Source: Tetragonia tetragonoides (lineage: Eukaryota; Streptophyta; Magnoliopsida; Caryophyllales; Aizoaceae). Taken from it: a stretch of 64,000 bases of DNA. Numbering within the stretch: the stretch's first letter is position 1; every line of letters starts with the position of its first letter. The stretch lies in contig CM076140.1 of NCBI GenBank assembly GCA_038025085.1, forward strand, positions 20,461,501-20,525,500, given 5' to 3'. This document shows positions 32,996 through 44,890 of the stretch, piece after piece. Made by a program: the position numbers and the translations under genes. Under the pieces are notes generated by a model. The model saw only the letters and a list, made by a program, of their open reading frames with translations. It ran no database searches and had not been told where the DNA came from.

Positions 32996-33704
32996 TCAAA
33001 CGTAAAGTTCAGGATTGTCAATGAGATAGGCTTCTGCGGCTTTGAACGCCCTCTTGAGTGCTTCTTTCCCGTTTGCAAGTTCCTCCTCTTTCACCACATA
33101 ATCTCCCTTGGTGTGGTAATGTGCTATCATCTTGTAGTGACATCCAATATCTGAGGGTTCATACTTATGCTCATACACCGCACATTCTAGAGTATCGCGG
33201 AGCACGTCGCCCTCGAAACTTCTATACTTAACGTAGAAGTTACTAAAATTGATCTCGTCCAATTTATTTTTCACATACTTGAAAGGATATCCTACAATTA
33301 TCAATATATATTTACTTTGTTACCAATCAACTTATATAAATCAGATAATAATATATCGTATATCATGATTTTGAACGAAAAATACATATATGGAAGTCAA
33401 TAGATATTAAGATTATCAGTGACTTTATAAGCTGAGTTAAAAAATATTGTAAAGGAAATTCACCATTGTAAGATAGTAAATTGATCATTTTGATTAATTC
33501 CAAAAGTTACCAATCTTCAGGGAAGTTGACTTGCTCGATACATCAAACAGAGTTGCGATTACCATGAACAATCTCGATACTCTTAACCATTTCAGGAGCG
33601 ACCTTGACTAAAAAGTTGTGATTGCCAATTGCAAGAGCGTTGAACAACCATGCTGCAACAATAGGGCTGGTGAAGTCGGCTAATGTGTATGTGTAGACAC
33701 CCAT
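32996..33704 (-). pseudogene. Bet v 1 / PR-10 (MLP-like) protein, two exons, probably inactivated
   Basis: Exon 1 (33704-33511) encodes MGVYTYTLADFTSPIVAAWL and KVAPEMVKSIEIVHGN. Exon 2 (33291-32996) encodes YPFKYVKNKLDEINF, SHYHTKGD-like AHYHTKGDYVVKEEEL and a stop after DNPELYV. This is the Bet v 1/PR-10 fold, a cytosolic pocket protein that binds hydrophobic ligands, with its single intron at the usual place. Two lesions are visible. The Gly-rich loop after HGNRNSV holds an in-frame TGA (near 33543). The GT at 33510 and AG at 33292 also leave the exons out of frame by one base, because exon 1 ends in phase 2 while exon 2 needs phase 1. Usual length is about 155-160 residues, and the remaining parts would add up to that. 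A sequencing error cannot be excluded. Confidence 0.8.
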
Positions 33705-33848
33705 AATTATTATTTTTTTCTTCCTATGCAAATTGAGAAAAAAAATTAGTACCTCAAGTGAAAGGATCGGTTGGAGGGTTAATAACTAGCTAATCAACTA
33801 GAGAATAATGAGAGTTTTGGATGAGCAAACATTGCACATGTTTTCTTG

Positions 33849-33858
33849 GTATTTATAG
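33849..33858 (-). promoter_or_regulatory. TATA box of the PR-10 locus
   Basis: The minus strand reads CTATAAATAC about 145 bases upstream of the PR-10 ATG. It is a well-formed plant TATA box at a plausible distance, so the promoter core looks intact although the reading frame does not. Confidence 0.6.
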
Positions 33859-33869
33859 TGGGAGATAGA

Positions 33870-35628
33870 CGGGCATCTATTCTCTTGCATAGATAAACAA
33901 TCCCTTTACAAAATCTACTCATTTAGACTTTCATGCATAGACGTTTCCTTTACTAATCCTGTCATTTGGACTTTTCCATAGGCACATATAGCAGCCCTTG
34001 CTGAACAAGTGCCTGCAACTAAAAGTGGTCATAGGATTCTAATGGTCTTTCTTTTGCAAGTAAATAAAGTAGTAGTATGAGTTTGAAATTCAAGCAAATA
34101 GTCTAAAATTGACTTGTAGAATAGAATAAAAACACCAAGGGCAGTTAACATGTCAAAAGTTTCAACCAAATAGGGGTATGACACCAAGTGATACGAGTGC
34201 TTCACACGAACTCATATTTTATCTTCCCACTCAGTTCAGTTTAATATGTCTTAGTTTAGTTTAGACAAGGATAGTGTTTTTATTCAATCAAAACATTGAA
34301 GTGAACCGAATGAATAGAATAAGAGAAACTGTGTGTTGCAAAATTTAACTGAAGCGAATGTAATTGAATTGATTATTGATTGGTGAAATTGAAAAAAGCA
34401 TACGCAAATTAGTTTAGTTTAATCTAGTTGAATAACATAGTTTTAGTTATTTTGAGTTAAAATTGGTTGGATTTGATAATAGTTATTGATATTATGTGAC
34501 TTTCAATCACCGAATTATTGTTGTTTTCTAGCGGAAGAAAAGAAGAGAAGAAAAGCGAACAAGGGTAGTGTTAGGCTCTACCCACATGGCCTTGTAATTC
34601 AATGTTTTCTTTTACTTTCATTGCACTTGTAACATGTCTTTAAGGCACTTCCTACATGTTGACTCTTGGACATGTCTATAAGCTTTCTAGTTCTTTACTT
34701 TATATTTACTTTGTAGAGGTGAAGGTTGAGTATGCGAGTTGTGCATCCTTGATGTTTTACCTTCTCGGAGTAAATATTGAGTATGCGAGTTGCGCACACT
34801 TGACGTCTATTCCTGTCAGATTAAATAAACCATATAAGACTCTTTATGGGGGAGCAGTTCTCCATATTGATGTATTGTGTCAATGCTAGATTGCTAGTTG
34901 TTAAGCTGCGTTGATTGCCGACATCGTCCAACCTCTCTTTTAAACTCCGTCCCTCCGTCATTTCTCGTGTCTACGGACATCCAAGACGTTTCTTGTGTAC
35001 GCCTAACACTCTTGCTGCTAGGAGACAAGAGCGCGTCTCAAGTTCCGCGACTTGCAAAGGCAGACCGTGACACGTAGCTTAGGCTTTGTTCTCTTCGATC
35101 TTCATATCAGTTCACTTAACTTTATAGAACAATTCATTCAGAGTATAATTTAGTTTAGATCAGTTACACTTAGGATTGACAAAAACTGACCCATCCTACT
35201 AGAACTCGAATAAACCACCTAAAACCGAACCCGTATATTCGATAATGTAGTCGCAGGAAACAAGAATCGCAAAATCCAACTGACGAAAAGATGACCCACA
35301 AAAACTGATTCTTTATTTAAAAGTGAGTCCACATTAAGTTATATTTGTTCAAATCCGAAATATACCATTGACCGACGACCCGACCACCATTTTAGCAAGT
35401 GAAAATACGGAACCTTAATTAGTTTTGATCCGGGTCCAAGGTAAGTTTAGGATAGTCGAGTAACTAGAATGGTCGAAGGTCCAATTTAAACTTTGGTTAA
35501 TATTTGATAAAAATTTCATGGGCTTTCTCACTCAGGTCTTCACAAATCAACCGGAAAAATAAACCAACGACTGGAACTGTGGAAGCCAAGCGTGAAGCGT
35601 CGAACTTCCCTTCAGTTCCTCCACCACG
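33870..35628. other. Intergenic DNA between PR-10 and the OSB-like gene
   Basis: No gene is recognised. A phrase TTGAGTATGCGAGTTG occurs twice (near 34728 and 34778) with similar flanks, a small local duplication. A stretch rich in GACCCA/CCGAACCC phrases (35180-35420) resembles MITE interiors, but I could not define ends. Confidence 0.4.
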
Positions 35629-38600
35629 ATGATCTCGAGGGCAGTCTTTCGTCGCTTATTTCCGCCGTCAAATAATCTCCGCCACCGTCTCATTAATCGA
35701 ACAACCCACAGCGTCTCAGACGGCGGAAGCGCCGTTTACCGTGACTCCCGTCGTTACGCGCGACCGTCTCTCGTGACATGGTCTGAACGGCTTCTCAACT
35801 CTGCTAGCTTTATTGGTACTGTGGAATTTCCTGTCAAACAAATGGCCACAAAGACTGGCCAAATTGGTGCTCATACTATTCTTCGGGTCAAAACTTCTCC
35901 TCATTCTCACACTTCCTTTCGGTAATTCCTCTCTCCAAATTTACGCTTTATGTTACATCTTTTGAGTTTGAGGTGATAAATTAAGAAAATCAAGTATGTA
36001 TGTGCAATAATATTAATCACAGAATGCAACCGATAAAGCAACATTTGTGTTTATTTACATTAATGGGATTATTACAATACCCATCTGTTGTTACAGATGT
36101 TGCCATGATTTTTTTTTTGGTGTTTTCACTCCCCTTTTAATTCATTGCATAATAGTCTAATACCATGTGAACAGTTAGTTAGTTACCGCTATGGTGAATT
36201 GGTGATAGCATATATACCATTTCTCTCGGGTCTCGAGGGGTCGTTCGGGAAGTGGGAATGGGGATGATGGGATTTGTTTTGGGGATATGGAATTATGGAC
36301 ATTGTAATCTAGTTTGTAAATTCAGTGATTATGGACATTGTAACGTAATTAAGTGGCCAAAGCTCTTTTGGTAGAGCACCCACACCCCCAACTTTGAGGT
36401 TGGGGGTCGAGTCTTCACGTTGTGGATGTTTGGATCATCCCCTTCCCTAATGTAATGGGCCAAAGAGCCCGGCTTGCTTTCCTATTCGGGGGGCGAGTGG
36501 CTAATGTTAACTGCCACTTATTTGTACTCTATTATTCCTTGAGGATTTTGTTTTGTCTAAAAGGTAATGTGCTTATCCTTAAATGTAACTTCAATTGGGT
36601 GCCATTTTCATCTGGAGCAGGATTCATGTTAGCATGTGGAATGAGATTGCTGAGAGAGCTTTGCAACATCTGAAGCCGAATGATTACATATATGTCACAG
36701 GCGAACTAGAAGCATACACTACGTCTGCTTTGCAAGGAATAGAGAGAATCAGATATAAGGTTCTGCCTGCTACTGCTGTTTTTGCTATTGCTTTGTCGGT
36801 TTTCCTGTAGGTTTCTATGTGTATCAAGATGGTTTCTTCTTTATCTTTTTGTTTTGTGTCCCTTTATTGCTTTGTGTTTTAAGTTCTTCTTACTTCTTAT
36901 AGCAAAGCAGTTAACCCAAAGTTTTGAAGGAGCTGATTGAAGGATACTTGTTCAGGGACTTCATTGCATATAATATCTAAAACATACAAGAGTCTGATCC
37001 GCTTGTTTCATGCAAGAGTCGGTTTATTCCTCCTAGTTGTAAAGCAGCGTATGTCCATTCAGTAAAGGTTTGACCAAACATTTAAAAGAGTACTGCCATT
37101 GCAAATTTTACTTAAAGGTAACTGGAAACCTGGGTGTTGCAAGAAGGCTATTCGTTTTTTGTTCCTTCAGACGCTTCATATGTCTCCAGTCCTTTCTTTC
37201 TTGTTTTTATCTTGGAGGTGCAGTGTTTGATTCATAGCTTGTACTGTGCTTGAACTGGTCCTGATTGCCTTAACATTACCACTAATGTGTTGAACTGAGA
37301 AATCTATCTCTTGTAATTATTAAGTTTCTGTAATCATCAGAACAAGTGTTTACAGCTCAAACTAGAATCAACAACATGAAGTCTCTATTATCCAAAAACA
37401 CATTAAAACCTTAGACATACAACTCTCAAAACATAAGGCACTTGAGCTTATCTTCTAGGAAGGGCCTGGTAGGTTTCCTTATCAGCACTTTACTGACAAA
37501 GTTACAACTATCTACTGCTTGGCAGATTACAGAAGTAGACACCAATTGAGAATTACTATAGGCTCTAAAACAAATAATAAGAGCATAGCACTGCACAATC
37601 TGCTTGGAGGTCTGCTCCATCTTCTGAAAAATATGCTAGTTCCTCTCTTACGAGATTGCATAAATGGCTTCAAGCACCAGTTTCAGTGCAACAGCTTTGC
37701 TTACCCTACCCCCTTAGCTCGAATACATAATCAATCAATCTCAACTTCCCAATTCCGAACTTATATTCTGCCTGTGGTAGCCAACCCAACATAGCAATTT
37801 ATTCCATATTTGCCAAGAGAAGGCATTGAGAAAAACAGATGTGAGAGACTGTCATTAGCCTGTTTACATAACACTAGTCACAGATACAGGATCAACGTGG
37901 ACCGCCATTGCGCAATTCTAGCAACTGTAGCGAGTCTTTGGTTGACAGTCAACCAAAATTTAAATTGAGCTTTTGGGGAAGCTGCTAGAACATGTAAGAG
38001 ACCTCCATTGCACCTTCTGAAACTCACCTCTTAAACTCTTTTAAAGCTGTTTACTAATCAGCTTCATCAATAATGAGTGACCACATTAACCTGTTCCGTC
38101 ATCATGAAGAGCAGCCTGGCTAAGATTGAACTGGTGCAGCAGGTAGGTTCTGTCTTTGAGACAATATGTGCGGATCTAACACCCACGATCTGTCTTTCTT
38201 GTGTGTAAGAGCCCAAAGCAACTTCACAACAGCAGCTTTTATTCCACAATTGTAGGTCCAGCAAGTTGAGACCCCTAGCAGCCTTAGGAAGCCACATTTA
38301 TCGCAGGCTATGATGCTTTTTTGAGTCATTGTATTTGCATCCGAGTTTGACCAAATGAAACTTTGCATGATGAAGTCTACCAGTGAGGATCTTAGCTATT
38401 GAAGTGTACAAAACAGTGCAGAATGAGATATACCTAAAGTCCTTTAGCTTATGGTCTCTGCAGATCTTTCTATGTGTAGTACCCCTGATCAACTGAGGTT
38501 TTTTCAGCATTTGTTATCTTTGGTAAATTGGTTTTAGGTTTAGTTCACACATTGAATAACAAAGTGAAGAAGTTAGAAAAAGAGAAAGGATATTCCACAT

Positions 38601-40393
38601 GTTGATTATATTCACCTCTTTATGCAGAACAATGTAAAGATGATACAGTCAACTGCGCATCACTATTCTTGATAATTCATATGAGAGAAACTTACTTTGC
38701 AAGGTGCATTTTCAGTTATATACATGGGATTACAATCAAAAGCATGTGTAGCTGAAAACTCTGGTGACTTTGCGTATTCGCGCCATTCAACATCAATCCT
38801 GAGGTCCATGGGATGCTACTGTAGTTTGCATACATTATCTTCATTATGGATACATGGTACATGAATGTATCCTATATCTTAAGTTTAGGTACGACATACA
38901 ACTTCTGCTAAGTTTCTGAAGGTCCTTGGTTCTGGTCGTGGGGGTTGGGGGGGGGGGAGGGTATACATCTTTTCAATTTCGTGACCATGGAGATATTGTT
39001 ATCCCTTATCTTAATGATGGGTACATGATGAGGCAAGATGATTATTGAGTCACTGATCAGAGATTTATTTCAGGTCAATGGGAAGGAAAGGAGGGAACTG
39101 AGAACGAGGGAAGAGAAGAAGGATGAGCTTGCTCCAAAACCTGGAGTGGGTAGCTCAGCTAAGAACTCTGAGATTTATTCCAGAGGTGACTAGTTTTAGC
39201 CCCCATTGTGCCACTGAAGTTGACTTCAGGGCCTGTGGGATAGCTGGGCAAAGTCCAGACACCCATGTTCATAAGAGGAAGAAAAGTAAAGAGAAAGAAA
39301 GTAAGAGCTTGATCTAAGTAACTAATATCCAACTTCCAGTTTCTTCAATAACTAGCAATAATCTTATGGAGTTTCTTTTTTAATTTGATATTTTTGGCTT
39401 CAAAGTTTAATTCTGACACAAATTTGTAAGATTTCATGGAGAACTCCATTTGTTTTTCATTCCGTTGAAAAGAAGTACTCCCCATATGTCTTGCAACTTA
39501 CTGCTTCTAGGAACTATACTTGCCCCTTGGTGGTGCAAAGTTGATCCGACCAGTGCTCGCTGGTTGTTCGGTTAATATGATACGTTCGCTGTTGAACACG
39601 AGATTCCAAACATGACGTAGAGGGCCGCCTTGGTTGCAATTTACAAGTACCTTCCGTTTGGATGAGCAAAAAAAAAGAAGAAAAAAAAGAAAGAAAAGAA
39701 TTTGGAGAAAATGATGAGAGGTGAATCATGTGATAGCTTGATCAACTGTTTGATGATCGCACGGGTAGGTGGCAGATAGGTCATATGTTACTTTAGCTTG
39801 ACCGTGATCTAGCCAATTCTGGTAGTTGCTACACAGGAATGGAACTTTAGCCTGAATTCCTCACTTTCCCTTTTTGAAATTATTACCATTTTGTACATCC
39901 AACTGGTGCTATGTTGGAACACAGGAATGGAACTTTAGCCTGAATTCCTGACTTTAACCTTTTTGAAGTTATTACCATTTTGTACATCCAGCTAGTGTAT
40001 GTTGGACTAAACTCTACGATAGATACCATAAATAGGTGAATATAGATCAGTTATATGGATCTAAGATGTGTGTATGCACAAGCTTCATTGGTCAAGGAAG
40101 CCCTAATTTTCGGCAAATATTGGCCAGGTGCATGCATATAGGCCACAGATATATGTGCCACAAGTTATTTGTAGTCATCTATCCTCACTCACATGGATAT
40201 TAACCAATCCATTTGATCTGCGCAGGTGACAGCAAAGGAATTAAATTATGTTAAACAAGGTGAGCCAGAGGAAAGCCTTCAAGGAGCAACCTGTGCCACT
40301 AGTTGCGGTTTTATGCTTGTAATCCTTCAGGCTGCAACCTGTGCACCAGAAATAATGGTCGTGACCGCTATATTAAGTGCTCAATTACAATGA
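35629..40393 (+). CDS. Organellar single-stranded DNA-binding protein, OSB-like
   Basis: Three exons join in frame with GT-AG introns: 35629-35921, 36621-36759 and 40226-40393, giving 199 residues. The N-terminus (MISRAVFRRLFPPSNN, Arg/Ser-rich) looks like an organelle transit peptide. Residues about 45-170 form a single OB-fold of the plant OSB type: LLNSASFIGTVEFPVKQM, then SFRIHVSMWNEIAERAL, HLKPNDYIYVTGELEAYT and YKVTAKELNYV. OSB proteins bind single-stranded DNA in mitochondria or plastids and limit recombination there. The PDF repeats found at the C-terminus of many OSBs are absent. Instead the last exon adds a 38-residue tail with a small duplication (LQGATCATS / LQAATCAPE) of unknown meaning. 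Intron 2 is 3.5 kb and contains LINE debris. A different splice of the last exon is possible. Confidence 0.75.
36355..36540 (+). repeat. tRNA-derived SINE fragment in OSB intron 1
   Basis: An A-box-like AGCTCTTTTGGTAGAGC and a B-box-like GGGGGTCGAGTC about 45 bases later copy the layout of a tRNA, with a short arm pairing CCCCCAAC with GTTGGGGG between them. It is a SINE head rather than a tRNA gene, because the acceptor stem does not close and the 3' part is unrelated. Confidence 0.5.
37440..38520 (-). pseudogene. LINE remnant (reverse-transcriptase 3' region) in OSB intron 2
   Basis: The minus strand, in several broken frames, reads MQSFIWSNSDANTMTQKS, PKAARGLNLLDLQLWNK, AAVVKLLWALTHKKDRSW, then further on PKAQFKFWLTVNQRLATVAR and a CNLVREELAYF-like end. 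This is the order found in plant LINE reverse transcriptases, from the RT tail into the zf-RVT region. Many stops show it is dead. It lies antisense to the host gene. Confidence 0.72.
39831..40006 (+). repeat. Tandem duplication, two copies of 88 bases
   Basis: A unit starting ACACAGGAATGGAACTTTAG and ending ATGTTGGA is repeated head to tail (39831-39918, 39919-40006) with a few differences. It lies in OSB intron 2 and has no coding sense. Confidence 0.85.
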
Positions 40394-40576
40394 TGACCCG
40401 TGTGAAATCCTGTAATTATCAATCTAGAGGTTCTGCTCCTCTTTGGGAAAGATTGTGAAGAGTTCTTAAGCCTATTTCTGTATGGATTTAATTGCGGTTT
40501 TTAGCTCGAAATAATTGAGGGTTGCAGACTTGCAGTTCAACTATGTTTTGGATGTTGCTTTCTTCCAAAGATACTT

Positions 40577-40610
40577 GAGCAGTGAGCAGTGAGCAGTGAG
40601 CAGTGAGCAC
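40577..40610 (+). repeat. 7-base tandem repeat (GAGCAGT)
   Basis: GAGCAGT is repeated four times followed by GAGCA. It lies about 185 bases after the OSB-like stop codon, probably in or just beyond the 3' UTR. A potentially variable microsatellite. Confidence 0.85.
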
Positions 40611-40619
40611 CCACTAATC

Positions 40620-41404
40620 ACTATGGCGCCCATATAATGGGGCAATAGAAGGGAGAGTGGAGTGGCCCCCATGGGCGGCTTATACGCTTTTATTGGATGG
40701 GACTGGGAGGATGGTTTTGGTCATTACTCTATTATGGAGTAGCGAGTAGTATATTGAAATTTGAATAATTCTAGTAGACACTAAAATGTGCCACTAGTTT
40801 CCCTTTCTTGATTCATTCTCTTTTATTCTCCTTTCTAAAATCCCCTTATTAGTATCTAGTGACTAGAAAACCGAATTAATATCCATTTAACAATAGGTGT
40901 TATTAAAAATATTTTTATATATATTTTTAAATTAGTAAATTTTGTGTGAGATCAACTCATAAAAAAGTGGGGTTATTGTTTAGTAATAGGGGTCACTTAT
41001 GGTAAGCAGTGAGCCACTGACCCTTGTTCCAATGAAAAGTGACCCTCAACTCACCAACGGAAAGTTAAAAAAAAAACGTCCTATAGAAGTTTTTGTATTT
41101 TTTAAATTAAATTGAACAATAAATTAAAAATAGCTTATGAATTATGATTATTGCCAAAAAAATCTTAGCTAACTTCTAAAATGGCATCTTTGATGGGACT
41201 AAGCCAAAAGACAAAAATATTCCTAACACAAATGGTCATAAAACTGATAAATGAACACTAAGTACACAACTCATTTCAATCATTCATCTCCAGTCTTCCC
41301 ACTCTATTAAGACCTCTCCAAACTAACTAACCCCACCACCATTACCATCACCACAAACTCACCCTTCACCACCAACGCTGCCGCCGCCGTCATCGCTGCC
41401 GATC
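40620..41404. other. Intergenic DNA upstream of ADR1, with a decayed repeat
   Basis: No gene is seen. At about 40925-41090 the phrases GTGTGAGATCAACT and AGGGGTCACTTAT recur, in reverse orientation, in the inverted-repeat element at 59981-60213, so a relative of that family is present. No clear TATA box lies directly before ADR1. Confidence 0.45.
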
Positions 41405-44400
41405 ATGGCGGTAACGGACCTTTTCGCAGGCGAAATCGCAACGGAGCTCTTAAAAATCCTTTTGTCCATAGTAAAAAAATCAACACTCTGTAAAACAAGT
41501 GCAGAGCAACTAATCCACCATGTCGAAGACATCCTTCCAATAATCCAAGAGATTAAATATTCAGGCGTTGAGTTACCACAGTTTCGCCAATCCCAACTAG
41601 ACCGGGTTTCTGAAACCCTCCGGTCCGGTCTAGAACTCTCTAGGAAAGTCCTTGCATCAAACAGGTGGAATGTATACAAGAACTTGCAACTAGCTAGAAA
41701 GATGGAGAAGTTAGAAAAGCATGTAGCAAGGTTTGTTCAAGGTCCCATGCAAGCTCATGTTTTAGCTGATGTTCATCATCTTCGGTTTGATTCGGCGGAG
41801 CGGTTCGACCGGCTTGAAGGATCTACTAGGAGATTGGAGATGAGGTTGGGGGAGATGATGATTGGTGGAGTTGGAGGAGGAGGAGGAGAGAGAGTGGGGG
41901 TGGGGGTATGGGAGGAGGAGATGATGGAGGGAAGAGAGAGAGTGGGTGGTGGTGGTGAGGTGGGGATGGTGGTGGAAGTTGGTGTGAGGAAGGTTAAAGA
42001 AATGGTGATGGAGATTAGAGATGGTGGTAATAATGGTGGTGATGGTGTTATTGGGATTTGTGGGATTGGTGGGAGTGGGAAAACTACTCTTGCTAAGGAG
42101 CTTTGTAGGGATGATCAAGTTAAATGTAAGCAAACTTCATCTTTCAATTTTATTTTATTTTATTTGGGTTTTTGATTAGTTTTGATTTCCACAAATCAGT
42201 AATTTTGAAATAGCTTTTGTGGGTCTATTTGAAAGAATCTCGGGTACTAGTTAGGGGTAAGGCTGCGTATATTTTGACCTCCCTAGATCTCGTGTAGGGT
42301 GGGGATTAATTTTTCGGGGTTGTTGTATTACTTGTTGGATATATGGATGCTACTTGTAGTTATGTTGAATTTTAGTAATTGGTGTGAATATTGTATTGGA
42401 TAAACCACCTAGGCAGAACTTTTACTGGGTTGTTGTGGGATTATAGATATTTGCTATTAAAAGAGGAACAATTTTGAGAAAGGAGCTGAAGAGATGATTT
42501 TTCAGTAATATCATAGTTGTTTGCTTTAGGGTTCTGTACTGATTTACTAATCAATGTTGAATACAAAAGCTCAGAAAGTGAGGAAAGGGTTTGATTCAGT
42601 CAATTGTTAGGGAGGTGTTAAAGTTCAGTAATGGAAGTAGACTAAGGCCATTGACCTGATGTTATTTTACTTGATTTGTTCAATATTACTGCTTGGATTT
42701 TCTGGGTGGTTGTTCTGACTTCAGTAGGATTTAACTCTTTCAGCTTACTTCAGTAACCGGGTGTTGTTCGTTACCGTATCTCAATCCCCAAATGTGGAGG
42801 AGCTGAGATTGAGGATATGGAAGTTTTTGTCAGAAACGGAGTATATGGGTGGGAATCCTGTGGTTCCTAAATGGAACCTCCAGTGTGAATGGAAATTCAA
42901 AGCCCGTGCCCTTGTGGTTCTGGATGATGTTTGGTCACTGTCAGTGCTCGAGCAGCTTATTTTCCGAGTCCCCGGATGCAAAACCATTGTGGTTTCGCGA
43001 TCAAAGTTTCCGACAGTTCTCAACCAAATCTATGATGTGGAGTTGTTGAATGATGACGAGTCCATGGCTCTGTTCTGCCACTCTGCTTTCGGGCAAAAAG
43101 TCATTCCTATTGGTACTGATGAGCAATTGGTTAAGCTGGTAATATTTCTTTGTTGAATAACTTCCAACTTCAATTGTTCTGCAACGGGTTGTAGTTGTGC
43201 TGTTCTTGACATTGTTTTATGTATTTTTAGCTTGTGAGTGAATGCAAAGGGCTTCCTTTGGCTCTTAAAGTCATTGGAGCTTCATTGCGTGGTCAACCCC
43301 AAATGTTTTGGACAAGTGCAAAGAAAAGGCTTCAACGAGCTGAACCTATTGGTGAGTCTCATGAGATTAACTTGTTGGAGCGAATGAAAACAAGTATTTC
43401 TTACTTGCCAGAGAAGGTTAGGGAGTGTTTCTTGGACCTGGCTTCCTTCCCAGAGGACAAGAAAATTCCCCTAGATGTTTTAATCAATATGTGGGTTGAG
43501 ATTCATGATGTTGATGAAGAAGAGGCTTTCGCTATCCTCATTGAGCTGTCAGAGAAGAATCTTCTCACTTTGGTGAAAGATTCGCGGTATGTTTCAAACT
43601 TGAAAATCGTTGGATAACAGCTTTTATTGAATCGGACAATGTACTTGAATATGATCATGGGATCATATAACTAATTGGAAGCTCTAAATTTGTTCAATTG
43701 GCAGGGCTGGTGACATATATAGTAGTTATTACACAATCTTTGTTACACAACATGATGTCCTCCGAGACCTAGCTCTACATTTGAGCAATTCTGGAAACTT
43801 AAATCAGAGAAAACGACTGATTATGCCACAAAGAGAAGCAAGACTGCCAAGAGAATGGGAGAGGAATGCAGATGAACCATTTTATGCCCAGATTGTTTCG
43901 CTCCATACAGGTATAACCAACATGCTTGCTTGCCCTTTTTCCTCAAAGGCTATGCAAATAAAAGAATATTGTGAAAAATAGCCAGTTCTTCAGGTACCAT
44001 GGAGTTCTGAAGTATATTCTATATATCCTTTTAAATGTGAAATATTTCAATATGTAGGCGAAATGAAGGAAACAGATTGGTTCTCTATGAACTTTCCCAA
44101 GGCTGAAGTGCTTATACTGAACTTCTGCGCCAGTGAGTATGTGCTGCCACCCTTCATAAACAACATGCCGAGGCTGAGAGCACTTATCTTGATCAATCAC
44201 AACCCCTCACATGCACTTCTTCATAACTTATCAGTATTTGCCAATATGCCCAACTTGAGGAGCCTATGGCTAGAAAGAGTTTCCGTTCCTCATTTGCCTA
44301 ATAATACTATTCCTTTGGAAAAGTTGCACAAAATGTCCCTAATCCTTTGCAAAATTGATAGAAGTTTTGATCCATCTGTCATAGACTTTCCCTGGATTTT

Positions 44401-44890
44401 CCCCCACCTATCAGAACTCACTATAGATCACTGCACAGACCTAGAAGAGCTGCCGGTTAGCATTTGCTTGCTTCGCTCACTTATGACTCTGAGCATCACT
44501 AACTGCCACAGCCTAAGGGAGCTACCAGCTGACCTAGGTTTGCTAGATTCATTGCAAATCCTCAGAGTTTACGCCTGCCCCAGCTTGAAAACTCTACCTT
44601 CTAGTATAAGCCAGCTTGTTTGGTTGAAGTACCTCGACATTTCTCAGTGTGTAAATTTGGCATCTCTTCCAGACAACTTTGGTCGACTGATGAGGTTAGA
44701 GAAGATAGACATGAGGGAGTGCTCTTCTGTAAGAACACTGCCGAAATCTGCAGTATCACTGCAGTCGTTACGACATGTAATATGTGATGAGGAGATTTCC
44801 TGGATGTGGAAGGAGGTAGGTCTGGCTATGCCTGCATTGCGCATTCAGGTTGCTGAGGAATGTTTTGATCTAGATTGGTTAAAAGAGTAA
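41405..44890 (+). CDS. ADR1: Helper NLR of the ADR1 family (RPW8-NB-ARC-LRR)
   Basis: Five exons join in frame with GT-AG introns: 41405-42125, 42744-43138, 43231-43586, 43705-43910 and 44058-44890, for 836 residues. Residues 1-145 are the RPW8-type coiled coil (FAGEIATELLKILLSIVKKS, EDILPIIQEIKYSGVELP, NRWNVYKNLQLARKMEKLEK). NB-ARC motifs follow: P-loop GIGGSGKTT (about 220-228), kinase-2 LVVLDDVW (297-304), GLPLAL (379-384) and QHD (506-508), the usual replacement of MHD in this clade. Residues 560-836 are leucine-rich repeats ending AEECFDLDWLKE. ADR1 proteins act downstream of sensor NLRs with EDS1-PAD4-type partners at the plasma membrane and drive immune cell death and salicylate signalling. 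All core motifs are intact, so it is probably functional. Odd: residues about 151-200 are a Gly/Glu/Val-rich insert. Confidence 0.93.

Noticed and set aside
39074..39189. Possible extra exon of the OSB-like gene (AG at 39073, then VNGKERRELRTREEKK)
   Set aside because: It is Lys/Glu-rich and meets an in-frame TAG shortly after, and the conserved OB-fold strand continues in the exon at 40226 instead. A minor splice form remains possible.
41762..42133. Minus-strand 123-codon His/Pro/Ser-rich frame
   Set aside because: It is antisense to ADR1 exon 1 and arises from the G-rich linker; the plus strand carries the conserved RPW8 and P-loop motifs.
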